NCBI GenBank assembly: GCA_015231515.1
Contig: JADGBM010000016.1
Span: 1 to 39,788 of the forward strand
Length of the DNA stretch: 39,788 nucleotides
Direction: 5' to 3'
Origin: Desulfobulbaceae bacterium
GTDB lineage: Bacteria; Desulfobacterota; Desulfobulbia; Desulfobulbales; VMSU01
The notes beneath the pieces are model-generated. The model searched no databases. It saw only the letters and a program-made list of their open reading frames with translations, and was not told where the DNA came from. A program made the position numbers and the translations under genes. This document shows, one piece after another, positions 25,589-34,101 of this stretch (position 1 is the first letter of the stretch; every line of letters starts with the position of its first letter).

Positions 25589-25624
25589 AAAAAGGCGGCC
25601 ACAGAGATGACTCCATGACCGCCT
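25588..25624 (-). terminator. Hairpin with T-run on the minus strand
   Basis: AGGCGG at 25593-25598 pairs with CCGCCT at 25619-25624. Read on the minus strand the stem is followed by a T-run (25588-25594 in plus coordinates), so it fits termination of the gene relic at 25662. On the plus strand it may also slow transcription after tupC. Confidence 0.5.
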
Positions 25625-25661
25625 CAGGGGAGGGGCTTTTTATCCTAACCGCTTATCTTGA

Positions 25662-25784
25662 CTACTCAACTTTCTGGTTATAGCGATCCTTGTAGTATTG
25701 CTTCATAGCTTCAATCTTTTGGGGATCAAAGCCTTGCGTAAACCAAACGGTAACATATCGCTTGAGTGTGCTGTTACAATATGG
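25662..25784 (-). pseudogene. 3' remnant of an unidentified gene
   Basis: The minus strand has 40 open codons ending FDPQKIEAMKQYYKDRYNQK followed by VE and TAG, with a terminator-like hairpin 38 bases beyond. The composition looks like the end of a real protein (a charged amphipathic helix), but the frame is closed by TAA at 25785-25787 and there is no start codon. I do not recognise the parent. The rest of the stretch 25625-25951 shows no gene; it must hold the promoter of the kinase gene at 25952. Confidence 0.4.
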
Positions 25785-25951
25785 TTACACTATCTGTGGC
25801 GGTTGAGTTGTATCGTCTTGGTAAGCTTTGGTGTAATGCCCGCACTCCTGGAAATTACAGGCATGAAGCTGTTCTGTTGCCTGTGCGGAATGCATTTTGC
25901 TACTAGACTTACAGGTGGTGTCCGTAGTTACATTTTAAGGGTTGGAGTCAG

Positions 25952-27496
25952 ATGAAACTCAGATCAAAATTTATCCTCTCTATCGGAGCAGTTATCCTGG
26001 TCTCTTTCGGGATTACCTTTTACCGAACCTCTTCATTTCAGAATGAGTTGGTACGAGGCCTAGCTGAACGTCAAGCGCGGATGATTGCACAGCAGATTGT
26101 TTTGACTCGGAAATGGGTGGCTGATCATAACGGTTTGTTCCTGATGAAAGGACCTGGCACCAGCCCTAATCCATTTTTAGACGATCCTGAAGTTGTTGAT
26201 ACTCATGGCAATCAGTACGTGAAACGAAATCCGGCGATGGTGACTCGAGAGTTGTCCTTGTATGCAGATAAATCAGATTTTTGTCGTTTCAGGGTAACGA
26301 GTTTGAAGCCGGTGAACCCCCAAAATGCTCCGGATGACTTTGAGGCCAAAAGTCTTGCACTGTTCGAAACTGGTGTCACTGAGGTTATTGAGATTACCCA
26401 TGATAAAGGTACTCGTTTTTTACGCTTTATTAGTCCGCTGATTGTTGAGCAGGCCTGTTTAGAGTGCCACGTCAAGCATGGGTACAAAATTGGCGATGTC
26501 CGGGGCGGGCTGAGTCTGGTTATTCCTATTGAATGGGCGTATCAAGCCATAACCAGGAATAATGTTATGCTCCTACTGGTCTGCCTTGGCACTATATTTG
26601 TGGTTGGTCTGGTGATCTACCTTCTGCTCGATCAAATTGTGGTGCGCCGGCTGGCTTTTCTTTCAAAATCCATGGATTCGTTTCCAGAACTCCAGCTAGA
26701 AGATAGAGTGCTTGTTGGTGGAGGGGATGAGGTTTCTGATCTCAGTAAGAAATTTTTTGATTTGAGCGACCGCCTTATTGCTTCACAGGAGCAGCTCGAA
26801 CAGACAAGGGAGCAGGTCTACCAGGCTGAAAAAATGGCGGCCATTGGCAGGCTCTCTGCCGGTATTGCCCATGAGATAAATAATCCATTGGGCGGCATGA
26901 GAAATTGTGTCAAGTCAATGACCCAAAATCCCAGTGACAGGCAGTTGCAAAGCAGATATCTGGGGCTTCTTGACAAGGGCTTAAAGAGGGTTGAGACAAC
27001 ACTGCGGCAACTATTGAATTTTGGCAGAAAGGAGCCGTTGCGTCTTCGAGAGGTTGATGTTGATGAGCTTATTCGTGAGTGTCTGGCTTTAATGGAATAT
27101 CGATTTAAAGACATCGACTTAAACACAAATCTTAACCTGAGCGACTCGTATTTAGTCGATGTTGAGGCCTTTAGGCAGGTGATTGTAAATATTTGCTTAA
27201 ATGCCCTGCAATCGATGCCGACCGGAGGTTCACTCAAGGTTTCATCAACACTCAAGGGCGAGGCAATTGAGGTGGCTGTGACAGACACCGGGATTGGAAT
27301 TGACCAGGAAAACATTCGTGAGATTTTTGACCCGTTTTATACCTCCAAAGGTGAAGGGGAAGGGACAGGCTTGGGGCTCACAGTATCACTTGCACTTGTT
27401 CAAAAAATGAACGGCTCTATCATCGTTGAAAGTAAAAAAGGCCAAGGAAGTTGTTTTAAGATTTTGCTGCCGATTGTTTCAGGCAAGAAGGCCTGA
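25952..27496 (+). CDS. Heme-binding (DUF3365/Tll0287-like) sensor histidine kinase
   Basis: A 514-residue kinase. Residues 8-24 and 205-226 are membrane segments; between them lies a periplasmic DUF3365 domain (EVVDTHGNQYVKRNPAMVTR-like block near residue 80) with a c-type heme motif CLECH at 169-173. After a HAMP-like linker and coiled coil comes HisKA, IGRLSAGIAHEINNPLGGMR with His307, and an ATPase domain (VNICLNALQSM, DTGIGI, GTGLGLTVSLALV). Related proteins sense redox state or small ligands through the heme. GGAG precedes the ATG. The response regulator gene starts 26 bases downstream, so they form a two-component pair. Confidence 0.92.
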   Translation: MKLRSKFILSIGAVILVSFGITFYRTSSFQNELVRGLAERQARMIAQQIVLTRKWVADHNGLFLMKGPGTSPNPFLDDPEVVDTHGNQYVKRNPAMVTRELSLYADKSDFCRFRVTSLKPVNPQNAPDDFEAKSLALFETGVTEVIEITHDKGTRFLRFISPLIVEQACLECHVKHGYKIGDVRGGLSLVIPIEWAYQAITRNNVMLLLVCLGTIFVVGLVIYLLLDQIVVRRLAFLSKSMDSFPELQLEDRVLVGGGDEVSDLSKKFFDLSDRLIASQEQLEQTREQVYQAEKMAAIGRLSAGIAHEINNPLGGMRNCVKSMTQNPSDRQLQSRYLGLLDKGLKRVETTLRQLLNFGRKEPLRLREVDVDELIRECLALMEYRFKDIDLNTNLNLSDSYLVDVEAFRQVIVNICLNALQSMPTGGSLKVSSTLKGEAIEVAVTDTGIGIDQENIREIFDPFYTSKGEGEGTGLGLTVSLALVQKMNGSIIVESKKGQGSCFKILLPIVSGKKA

Positions 27497-27522
27497 AGTA
27501 AACTTACCATGAGGAATTGTTG

Positions 27523-28878
27523 ATGATTAGAATTCTTTTAGCTGAAGACGATGAAATCATGCGGATTACGCTTTATGACCGCCTGGTTGCTGATGGCTGG
27601 ACTGTTGATGATGTGGCTGATGGCACCAGCGCCTTGCTGAAAATTAAACATACAAATTATCATATTGTTATTTCAGATATACGAATGCCTGGTCTCGATG
27701 GGGTCAGTCTCCTAGGTCATATCAAAAAAAATTCCCCGCATACTGATGTGATTCTGATGACAGCCTTTGGGGAAGTTGATGATGCTGTGGTCTGCTTAAA
27801 AAAAGGGGCTTCCGATTATATCCTTAAGCCTTTTGATATGGATGATCTGAGTATCAGGGTTAATAGGCTTGTCGAGCAACAGGCCATCAGGACAAAATGT
27901 GCTGCTTTAGAGGAAGGTGTTAAGAGATTTGAAATGATCGGTGTCAGCGCCGCTATGCAGAATATTCAAAAACTCATCAGCAGCGTGGCCTTATCAAACT
28001 CAACAATACTGATTACCGGGGAAAGTGGTACAGGAAAGGAAGTGGTCGCCGCTGCCATACATGAACAGAGCTCACGACATAAAGGTCCCTATGTGAAACT
28101 GAACTGTGCTGCGATACCTGAGAATTTAATCGAATCAGAGTTGTTTGGTCATGAGAAAGGTGCCTTTACCGGGGCGGACTCGAAAAAGACAGGTAAGTTT
28201 CAACTGGCCAACGGTGGTACGATTCTTCTTGATGAGATTGGCGATATGCCGCTTGGCCTCCAGGTGAAGCTTCTAAGAGTGCTTCAGGAGCGCGAGATAG
28301 AGGTTGTTGGGGGGCGTTTTCCTATACCTGTTGATGTCCGCATTTTATGCTCTACTGCAAGAAACCTGGAGGAAGAGGTGGAGAAGGGCCGTTTTCGTTT
28401 GGACTTACTATACCGTTTAAAGGTTATTCCTATCGAGATACCGCCGCTTCGAGAGCGAAAAGATGATATTCCGGCATTATGTGAATATTTTTTATCTGAG
28501 TTCAGCAGTATGCGTGGCTTTGATCTGCACCTGTCTGAGGCAGCATTGGCTGGGTTGAATTCCTACGATTTCCCAGGGAATATACGAGAGCTAAAAAATA
28601 TACTGGAAAGGGCATCTGTTTTAACGCAGCAAACGCTTATAACTGAAGAGCTGTTCCCGGCTGGGTTAACTGGAAAAGATGATAGCTGCCTTGATCAGGA
28701 AACATTGAATCTAGCCTCGGCGATAGCCTGTGTTGAAAAACGCTGTATAGAAAGAGCCCTTTCTCTGGCAAATGGCAATAAAACAGAAGCAGCAAGGCTT
28801 CTAGGTATCAGCAGAAAGAACTTATGGGAAAAAATGAAGGCAGCAGAACAGTTGCAAGCTAAGCCTTCAGCCGCCTAG
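27523..28878 (+). CDS. NtrC-family sigma-54-dependent response regulator
   Basis: A 451-residue activator. The receiver domain (1-120) has Asp52 in SDIRMPG as the phosphorylation site, with acidic pocket Asp9/Asp10. The AAA+ domain carries Walker A GESGTGKEV, GAFTGA (sigma-54 contact loop), Walker B TILLDEIGDM and LRERKDDIP. The C-terminus has a Fis-type HTH (NGNKTEAARLLGISRKNLWE). It should activate sigma-54 promoters when phosphorylated by the heme kinase next door. The ATG at 27523 is chosen because GAGGAA lies 7 bases upstream; a TTG is also possible 6 bases earlier. Confidence 0.95.
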   Translation: MIRILLAEDDEIMRITLYDRLVADGWTVDDVADGTSALLKIKHTNYHIVISDIRMPGLDGVSLLGHIKKNSPHTDVILMTAFGEVDDAVVCLKKGASDYILKPFDMDDLSIRVNRLVEQQAIRTKCAALEEGVKRFEMIGVSAAMQNIQKLISSVALSNSTILITGESGTGKEVVAAAIHEQSSRHKGPYVKLNCAAIPENLIESELFGHEKGAFTGADSKKTGKFQLANGGTILLDEIGDMPLGLQVKLLRVLQEREIEVVGGRFPIPVDVRILCSTARNLEEEVEKGRFRLDLLYRLKVIPIEIPPLRERKDDIPALCEYFLSEFSSMRGFDLHLSEAALAGLNSYDFPGNIRELKNILERASVLTQQTLITEELFPAGLTGKDDSCLDQETLNLASAIACVEKRCIERALSLANGNKTEAARLLGISRKNLWEKMKAAEQLQAKPSAA

Positions 28879-28879
28879 T

Positions 28880-29029
28880 TCTACTTTGTCAGATCAGTGA
28901 GATGTTTATGAAATCCCCCTTCGAAGTCTCCTGCGTCGCCTATCTTCAATGGAAAGTTAATGATCCCCCACTTTGTAAAAGGGGGCCAGGGGGATTTTCT
29001 GTTACGCTCTGTTAATCTGACAAAGTAGA
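28880..29029. repeat. 150-bp palindromic (MITE-like) element between converging genes
   Basis: Terminal inverted repeats TCTACTTTGTCAGAT (28880-28894) and ATCTGACAAAGTAGA (29015-29029) are perfect. Inside are nested inverted repeats: AAATCCCCCT (28911-28920) with AGGGGGATTT (28988-28997), and CCCCCACTTTGTAAAAGGGGG near 28965-28985. GGGGGATTT palindromes of this kind are widely dispersed in bacterial genomes as non-autonomous elements. Here it fills the whole gap between the response regulator and the AIM24-family gene and may also end their transcripts. Confidence 0.85.
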
Positions 29030-29030
29030 G

Positions 29031-30017
29031 CTAACGACCGCCAATCATATTTCCCAACCCACCGAGAAGAGAACCTTCATCCTTAGCCCCGCCTCTTTGA
29101 GGCATGGCTTCAAGCATCCGTCCGGCAAGACGAGAAAAGGGGAGTGATTGCAGCCATATTTTGCCTGGGCCTGTAACTTTTGCAAAGAAAAAACCTTCTC
29201 CGCCAAAAAGAGCAGTTTTGATGCCGCCTGCTTGTTCGATGTCAAATTGTACTGATGGCTCCATGGCAACTATACAGCCGGTATCGACGTGAAGTGACTC
29301 TCCCGGTTTGAGATGCCGTTCTATTACAGTCCCCCCGGCATGAATAAAAATCTGCCCATCACCCTCAAGTTTTTGCATAACGAAGCCTTCACCACCAAAA
29401 AGACCGGTCATAATTTTGCGCTGGAAATATATGCCGATGGATACACCCTTGGCCGCGCATAAAAAACTGTCTTTCTGGCAGATAAGGCAGCCTCCGGCCT
29501 TTGCCAGAGAGACGGGGATGATGTTGCCAGGGTACGGTGCCCCGAAAGCAACATGGGCCTTGCCGGAACCATTATGAGTGAAGACTGTCATGAACAGGCT
29601 TTCACCTGTCAGCAAACGTTTCCCTGCCCCCAGGAGCTTGCCCATGAATCCGCCGCTTTGACTAGAGGCATCACCGAAAACGGTTTGCATCTGGATCGAG
29701 CTGTCTTTGTACATCATGGCACCAGCTTCTGCGACAGCCGATTCGCCGGGATCAAGCTCAACTTCAACAAACTGCATCTCTGAGCCAAATATTTTGTAAT
29801 CGATATCGTCGGCATTGAAAGCACCCGAAGAGGGCGGTGGTGCGTTGGGGGAATTATTTTTGTCAGATAACTCACTTATTGATTCAATTGGCTGCCACTG
29901 GGCCAAACCTTCACGCCAGGCATGGCCATTTTTGTTTTGCTGGACTTGCTTTAGAGCCTGGGAAAGATCCATTGGTCCAATCTGTTTACCGTTGTAAGAA
30001 AGATACCATTGTGACAT
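29031..30017 (-). CDS. AIM24/TIGR00266-family protein with N-terminal GYF_2 domain
   Basis: A 328-residue soluble protein. Residues 1-50 (WYLSYNGKQIGPMDLSQALK ... WREGLAQWQPI) form a GYF_2 domain. After a Pro/Ser-rich linker, residues 75-305 form an AIM24 beta-barrel: MQFVEVELDPGESAVAEAGA, LFMTVFTHNGSGKAHVAFGA, YPGNIIPVSLAKAGGCLICQ, GLFGGEGFVMQKLEGDGQIF and IKTALFGGEGFFFAKVTGPG. The end is Gly-rich. Bacterial members have no settled function; GYF_2 domains often mark membrane-associated proteins. GGAGG-like CGGAGGC lies upstream of the ATG. Confidence 0.88.
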   Translation of the reverse strand: MSQWYLSYNGKQIGPMDLSQALKQVQQNKNGHAWREGLAQWQPIESISELSDKNNSPNAPPPSSGAFNADDIDYKIFGSEMQFVEVELDPGESAVAEAGAMMYKDSSIQMQTVFGDASSQSGGFMGKLLGAGKRLLTGESLFMTVFTHNGSGKAHVAFGAPYPGNIIPVSLAKAGGCLICQKDSFLCAAKGVSIGIYFQRKIMTGLFGGEGFVMQKLEGDGQIFIHAGGTVIERHLKPGESLHVDTGCIVAMEPSVQFDIEQAGGIKTALFGGEGFFFAKVTGPGKIWLQSLPFSRLAGRMLEAMPQRGGAKDEGSLLGGLGNMIGGR

Positions 30018-30067
30018 TAGTTGCCTCCGCGAGAAGAAAAATTAATCAAATGCGCCGGTTTTTAAAT

Positions 30068-30104
30068 AAAAAAAGCCGGTATGTTGCACAATAGCATACC
30101 GGCT
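30068..30104 (-). terminator. Intrinsic terminator of the small SAP-type gene
   Basis: Read on the minus strand, AGCCGGTATG pairs with CATACCGGCT (30095-30104 and 30074-30083), followed by seven T (with A interruptions). It lies 28 bases beyond the stop of the gene at 30132. Confidence 0.93.
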
Positions 30105-30131
30105 TAAGAGTGTTAACTGATAATAAATGGA

Positions 30132-30317
30132 TTAATGGGTTGTGAGGCAGTCTCCCCTCCAGCAGCACTCTGTTTGGTCGCAGAAATCTTCAGCCGTCTG
30201 AAAACAGGAGAAGTTGCCTTCTTGTTCCTGAATTAAACGAATCAATTCTGATTTTTTAACTTTTCCTGGATTAAGTCCCATTACTTTTGCTCGTTTTTGA
30301 ATCTCTGTCATCTTCAT
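30132..30317 (-). CDS. Small SAP-domain-like protein
   Basis: A 61-residue protein. Residues 3-30 (MTEIQKRAKVMGLNPGKVKK, then SELIRLIQ) form a SAP/Rho-N-type helix-extended-loop-helix that usually binds nucleic acid. The C-terminal half has a Cys set (CFQTAEDFCDQTECCWRGDC) that could bind zinc or form disulfides. Proteins of this layout (SAP plus CDQ..C.WR.DC) are frequent in Desulfobacterota. The start at 30317 is chosen because AAGGGGG lies 8 bases upstream; a longer frame to 30371 has no site. A monocistronic unit with its own terminator. Confidence 0.85.
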   Translation of the reverse strand: MKMTEIQKRAKVMGLNPGKVKKSELIRLIQEQEGNFSCFQTAEDFCDQTECCWRGDCLTTH

Positions 30318-30391
30318 TGTAAGGCCCCCTTGTTTTAAAGTGTAAAAATTCATTACAGCACAGAAAAACAATATTTGTCAAAATAAAAAAA

Positions 30392-30457
30392 CTAAGGAGA
30401 CCGGAAACCCAGGGTTTAGGAGAAAGTAAGGGGTAGGGTAGGTTTCCGGCTCCTTAG
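30392..30457. repeat. Long hairpin between the SAP-type and HD-GYP genes
   Basis: CTAAGGAGACCGGAAACC (30392-30409) pairs with GGTTTCCGGCTCCTTAG (30441-30457): a 17-bp stem with one bulged A and a purine-rich 31-base loop. Thirteen bases of it (TAAGGAGCCGGAA) recur at 11357-11369. It could end the HD-GYP transcript or be a small RNA or dispersed element; no T-run follows directly. Confidence 0.7.
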
Positions 30458-30594
30458 AGGGGTATTACATAACACAACAGTAATTATTACTATTTTTAAG
30501 TCAAGGGATTATAAATGAAAATATTTTTTTAGTACCCTTGTTAAGGGGCAATTTTCCGGTATGTCCGGATTATGGTTATTAGTGAGTGGTAGTA

Positions 30595-31827
30595 CTAGGA
30601 CGAGTAGAGTTGGGGTGGGAAATTTTTAGTGTATATTTTTTTTATATCCGGCAGGCAGTTCAGGAAAACATCAACGATACGAGGGTCAAAATGGCTTCCA
30701 CGGCAGCGAATAATTTCTTCGATGGCAGCAGCAAAGGGCCAGGCATCCTTGTATGGGCGTTTGGATGTGAGTGCGTCAAAGACGTCACAAAGTGCTACGA
30801 TTCGGCCAACAAGAGGTATGTTTTTTTGGCTGAGGCCGTGTGGGTAGCCGGAACCATCCCATTTTTCGTGGTGAGTGAGGGCGATATGTTTTGCAACAGT
30901 TAGAAGGTTCGATTTATGGCCGGATAGAAGCTCTGCACCAATTTTGCTATGCTTTTGCATCATGGTGTATTCTTGGCTGTTCAGCTTGCCGGGTTTAAGG
31001 AGAATGCTGTCGGAGATACCAATTTTACCGACATCGTGCATTGGTGTAGCGTGAAAAAGAAGTTTGTTTAGATAGGGTTTAATGCCGATCTTTCCACCGA
31101 TAATTGCACTGTAATGGCCCATCTTGGTGATGTGCTGTCCGGTGCTTTGATCTCGGAATTCAGTAGCCTTGGCCAGCCGAGAAATAATGTCTAATTGTGA
31201 TTTTCTGAGTTCCAAGGATTTGAGTTTTACAAGCTTGTCAAGATGGTCGCGATGTTTGCGTAGATCTTTCTGGGTCTGTTTAAGTTGTTCTTCGGCCTGC
31301 ATCTCTTTAGTCACAAAGCTCAGAACCCCATGAGAAAGGCAGATGTTATCCTCCTTGAACACTTCAATGACGGCTTGATCTTTGAGCCATAACATTGTGC
31401 CGGCAGCTGTAGAGATCTTATAAACTGCCTCAAGTTCACCGCTATGCTTCACCTCTTCCCGAAGCCGTTGGTTCGATTTTGTCAGTTCGCTGCCGCTGAG
31501 AATTTCTTTCGTGGTTGGCTTAAGTCCTGGAGATTTATAGACACAACGGTCAACAATGCTTTTTCGTAAACGTGATGCGCAGTCCTCAGAGCTACAGCCC
31601 AGGATGCTGAGCAGTTTCCGGCCTGCGTACTCAAACCAGATATGGGGGTCACCTTCCTTCCAGGCTGAAATATAGGGAATGACAGGTGGACCGAATTGTT
31701 CAAACTCTAGAAAATTACGTATGCGTTTTGATAGGTATTTTTTAAGGAATGAAGAGTGTGTTCCGGATAGGAGATGACCCGAATAAGTAGAGTTTATAAA
31801 GTTGTGTAAAAGGTCATCTTGTTGCAT
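30595..31827 (-). CDS. HD-GYP cyclic-di-GMP phosphodiesterase
   Basis: A 410-residue cytoplasmic protein. Residues 1-170 form an uncertain sensory part, possibly PAS-like (TMLWLKDQAVIEVFKEDNIC). A coiled coil (175-215) leads to the HD-GYP domain: QHITKMGHYSAIIG, HDVGKIGISDSILLKPGKLN, HKIAL-like HIALTHHEKWDGSGYPHGLS, VALCDVFDALTSKRPYKDAW and the end near PRIVDVFLN. The HD pair and the GYP triplet are intact, so c-di-GMP hydrolysis is likely. It lacks a receiver domain. The gene is divergent from the NtrC-type regulator at 32037, across 209 AT-rich bases. Confidence 0.93.
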   Translation of the reverse strand: MQQDDLLHNFINSTYSGHLLSGTHSSFLKKYLSKRIRNFLEFEQFGPPVIPYISAWKEGDPHIWFEYAGRKLLSILGCSSEDCASRLRKSIVDRCVYKSPGLKPTTKEILSGSELTKSNQRLREEVKHSGELEAVYKISTAAGTMLWLKDQAVIEVFKEDNICLSHGVLSFVTKEMQAEEQLKQTQKDLRKHRDHLDKLVKLKSLELRKSQLDIISRLAKATEFRDQSTGQHITKMGHYSAIIGGKIGIKPYLNKLLFHATPMHDVGKIGISDSILLKPGKLNSQEYTMMQKHSKIGAELLSGHKSNLLTVAKHIALTHHEKWDGSGYPHGLSQKNIPLVGRIVALCDVFDALTSKRPYKDAWPFAAAIEEIIRCRGSHFDPRIVDVFLNCLPDIKKIYTKNFPPQLYSS

Positions 31828-32036
31828 GGCAGTAAAGTACAGTAAAAAAAAAAATAGTGAAATTAAAAAAATAATGAAATTGAATGGTTAACCTCGATTT
31901 CCCACCCTTTTTTCAGGCATTATGGCCACGACCGGTGTCATGTTTTACTAGTAGTATTAAAAAATAAAGATATTCTGATCGGTTGATGTGGTATATTTAT
32001 TTTTTAATATATCAATACAACTATTGAGGCAGCTGC

Positions 32037-33380
32037 ATGACAGGCGTAATCCTTCTTATTGACGATGATACAAGTTTGTTGCGGGTTACCGAATACAATC
32101 TGATGCACGCCGGGTTTAAAGTAGCGTGTGCCTCTTCAGGAAAAGAAGGGTTGGAGAAATTTGAAAAACTTGATCCTGCACTGATTGTCACCGATGTGAA
32201 ACTTGGAGACATGAGTGGATTGGATATTCTTCAACATATAAAAAAAGTAGGTCCGGATGTTCCCGTGATCGTGATTACGGCCTTTGGTTCCATTGAAATG
32301 GCGGTTAAAGCCATGAATATGGGGGCCTTTAATTTTATCACTAAGCCCTTTGATCGCGACACCTTGCGGCGCTCCTGTGAAAAGGCAATAGAACTCCGTT
32401 CGCTGCGTGCTCAAACGAAGGATCTTTCTGAAGAAATAAACAAACTTACCGGTACCCAGGGGATGGAGACGGCGAACTCCGCTATGGCTGAACTTCTGGA
32501 AACTGCCTTGCGGGTTGCTAATAGTGAGGCAACCGTTCTGATTACCGGGGAGTCTGGAACAGGCAAGGAAGTTCTTGCCCGTTTGATTCATCAGAATAGT
32601 CCGCGCAACAAGCAGCCTTTTGTGGCATTTAACTGTGCGGCCATACCGCCAACACTCATTGAAAGTGAACTTTTCGGCCACGTAAAGGGGGCCTTCACCG
32701 GCGCAGTAAAAAACAGAAAGGGCCGTTTCCAGACAGCTGGCGAGGGTTCAATCTTTCTTGACGAGATCGGAGAGCTCCAGGTCGAAATGCAGGCCAAACT
32801 GCTCCGGGTCATCCAGGAGCGGGAGGTGGAGCCGGTTGGTGCAGATGCCAGTGAGCCGGTAAATGCCAGGATGATTGCCGCGACAAATATTGATTTGCCA
32901 GAGGCAATTTCCAAAGGTTCGTTTCGTGAAGATCTCTTCTATCGTTTAAGTGTAATACCTCTCCATATTCCACCGCTTCGTGAACGTAAAGAGGATATTC
33001 CCGGCTTAGTGGGTCATTTTCTTCAAAAGTTGGGTGCGCCGGCAACTGTCCAGTTCAGCAAAAAGGCCATGGCTGAACTACAGCATTATGATTGGCCCGG
33101 CAATATCAGAGAGTTGCAGAACTCAGTGGAGCGTTGCGTTATCCTTCGTAAGGGAGATGTCATTGATAAGACAGGAATACGGCCTACAGCTTCCCCAAAG
33201 GGTGAGGGGTTTTCCGTGCCAGAGATACCGGAAGCAGGTATCTCTCTGGAAGAAGTTGAAAAAAGTCTCATTCAGAAGGCTCTTTTAATGAGTAAGGGCA
33301 ATCGTTCCGAAGCGGCCCGTCTTTTGAAAATTCCCCGACACGTTCTTATCTATCGGTTAGAGAAGTTTGGGATAGAGTAA
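32037..33380 (+). CDS. NtrC-family sigma-54-dependent response regulator
   Basis: A 447-residue activator. Receiver domain: acidic pocket IDDDTS and Asp53 in TDVKLGD. AAA+ domain: GESGTGKEVLARLIHQNS, GAFTGAVKNRKGRF (sigma-54 loop), SIFLDEIGEL, FREDLFYRLSVIPLHIPPLR. C-terminus: Fis-type HTH (KGNRSEAARLLKIPRHVLIY). No kinase gene is adjacent; partners could be the membrane kinase at 22103 or the kinase at the right end. A sigma-54 promoter (33547) lies 170 bases downstream in front of the metal-handling cluster, so that cluster is its most likely target. No strong ribosome-binding site; GAGGCAGC precedes the ATG. Confidence 0.95.
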   Translation: MTGVILLIDDDTSLLRVTEYNLMHAGFKVACASSGKEGLEKFEKLDPALIVTDVKLGDMSGLDILQHIKKVGPDVPVIVITAFGSIEMAVKAMNMGAFNFITKPFDRDTLRRSCEKAIELRSLRAQTKDLSEEINKLTGTQGMETANSAMAELLETALRVANSEATVLITGESGTGKEVLARLIHQNSPRNKQPFVAFNCAAIPPTLIESELFGHVKGAFTGAVKNRKGRFQTAGEGSIFLDEIGELQVEMQAKLLRVIQEREVEPVGADASEPVNARMIAATNIDLPEAISKGSFREDLFYRLSVIPLHIPPLRERKEDIPGLVGHFLQKLGAPATVQFSKKAMAELQHYDWPGNIRELQNSVERCVILRKGDVIDKTGIRPTASPKGEGFSVPEIPEAGISLEEVEKSLIQKALLMSKGNRSEAARLLKIPRHVLIYRLEKFGIE

Positions 33381-33546
33381 CTCCACTCGCTTTAGGTTTA
33401 CCCTCTTTTGTGCGACCCCCATAATCTCTAATTTACAGACTATTCTATAATTCAATTGAAGAATATTCTTTGATGTGTTGGCTTTTATCTGAAAGCCTAT
33501 ATTGATATTGTTCATGAAATCGAATGGTTATCAGGTTTTTGGCGTT

Positions 33547-33562
33547 TGGCATGAAAGGTGCT
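33547..33562 (+). promoter_or_regulatory. Sigma-54 (-24/-12) promoter of the HMA/DUF2318/ABC cluster
   Basis: TGGCATGAAAGGTGCT matches the consensus TGGCAC-N5-TTGC with the invariant GG and GC at the exact spacing (GG at 33548-33549, GC at 33560-33561). Transcription would start near 33573, about 70 bases before the ATG at 33642. An NtrC-type activator is encoded just upstream. Confidence 0.72.
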
Positions 33563-33641
33563 CTATTAGAAACTAAATTGGTTGAAAACCCTATTTAATC
33601 TTTACATACAAGAAGAGATTATAGTTTGTTTGGTGATTGAG

Positions 33642-34091
33642 ATGAGACGAATAATTATTCATACATTTTTTCTAGTGATAATTGGTTTGACTGTTGTGGT
33701 GGGTGATGGATCCGCAAAAGCTCAGGGAGTTCAACGCACAACCTTGTTGGTAGAAAATTTGGTCTGCGGTTCATGTCTTAGCCTCATTGAGGCTAATTTA
33801 AAGAAAATTCCAGGAGTACTTGGTATGAGCGCTGACTTTCAAGCAAAAACCATTATTGCTGATCATACATTGCGAATTTCTGGGGCTGATCTTGCGGAAG
33901 CACTCTCAAGCATGGGCTACCCGGCTGCCCTCTCAAGTCAGGAGGTTGTAGAGGGAACTCAGGTTGCTAAGTTTTCAAACTCTTTTGCCAGGTGCGGAGT
34001 CGGCGGTTGCAGTAGTGGAGGTTGTAATGCGACTGCCTCGGAATGGAAGAAATTGTATCGTAAGTTCATATCGAAATTGGACAACAAATAA
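33642..34091 (+). CDS. Secreted heavy-metal-associated (HMA) domain protein
   Basis: A 149-residue protein. Residues 1-28 form a signal peptide (FFLVIIGLTVVVGDGSAKAQ). Residues 33-97 are an HMA domain, TTLLVENLVCGSCLSLIEAN, with the metal-binding pair Cys42/Cys45, followed by the expected GVLGMSADFQAKTIIADH and LAEALSSMGYPA strands. A Cys-rich tail (RCGVGGCSSGGC, Cys118, 123, 128) could add a second site. It would be a periplasmic metallochaperone for copper or another soft metal. The ATG at 33642 is chosen because it gives a proper signal peptide; the frame is open upstream to 33582. First gene of the cluster. Confidence 0.85.
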   Translation: MRRIIIHTFFLVIIGLTVVVGDGSAKAQGVQRTTLLVENLVCGSCLSLIEANLKKIPGVLGMSADFQAKTIIADHTLRISGADLAEALSSMGYPAALSSQEVVEGTQVAKFSNSFARCGVGGCSSGGCNATASEWKKLYRKFISKLDNK

Positions 34092-34101
34092 GGAGATGAA
34101 C

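Noticed and set aside
25816-25850. Possible sigma-54 site before the heme kinase gene (TGGTGT ... CCGCA)
   Set aside because: Five of the less variable consensus positions are wrong.
25698-25955. 85-codon open frame on the plus strand with a hydrophobic, Cys-containing translation
   Set aside because: No ribosome-binding site; it overlaps a better-supported minus-strand coding relic and runs into the start of the kinase gene.
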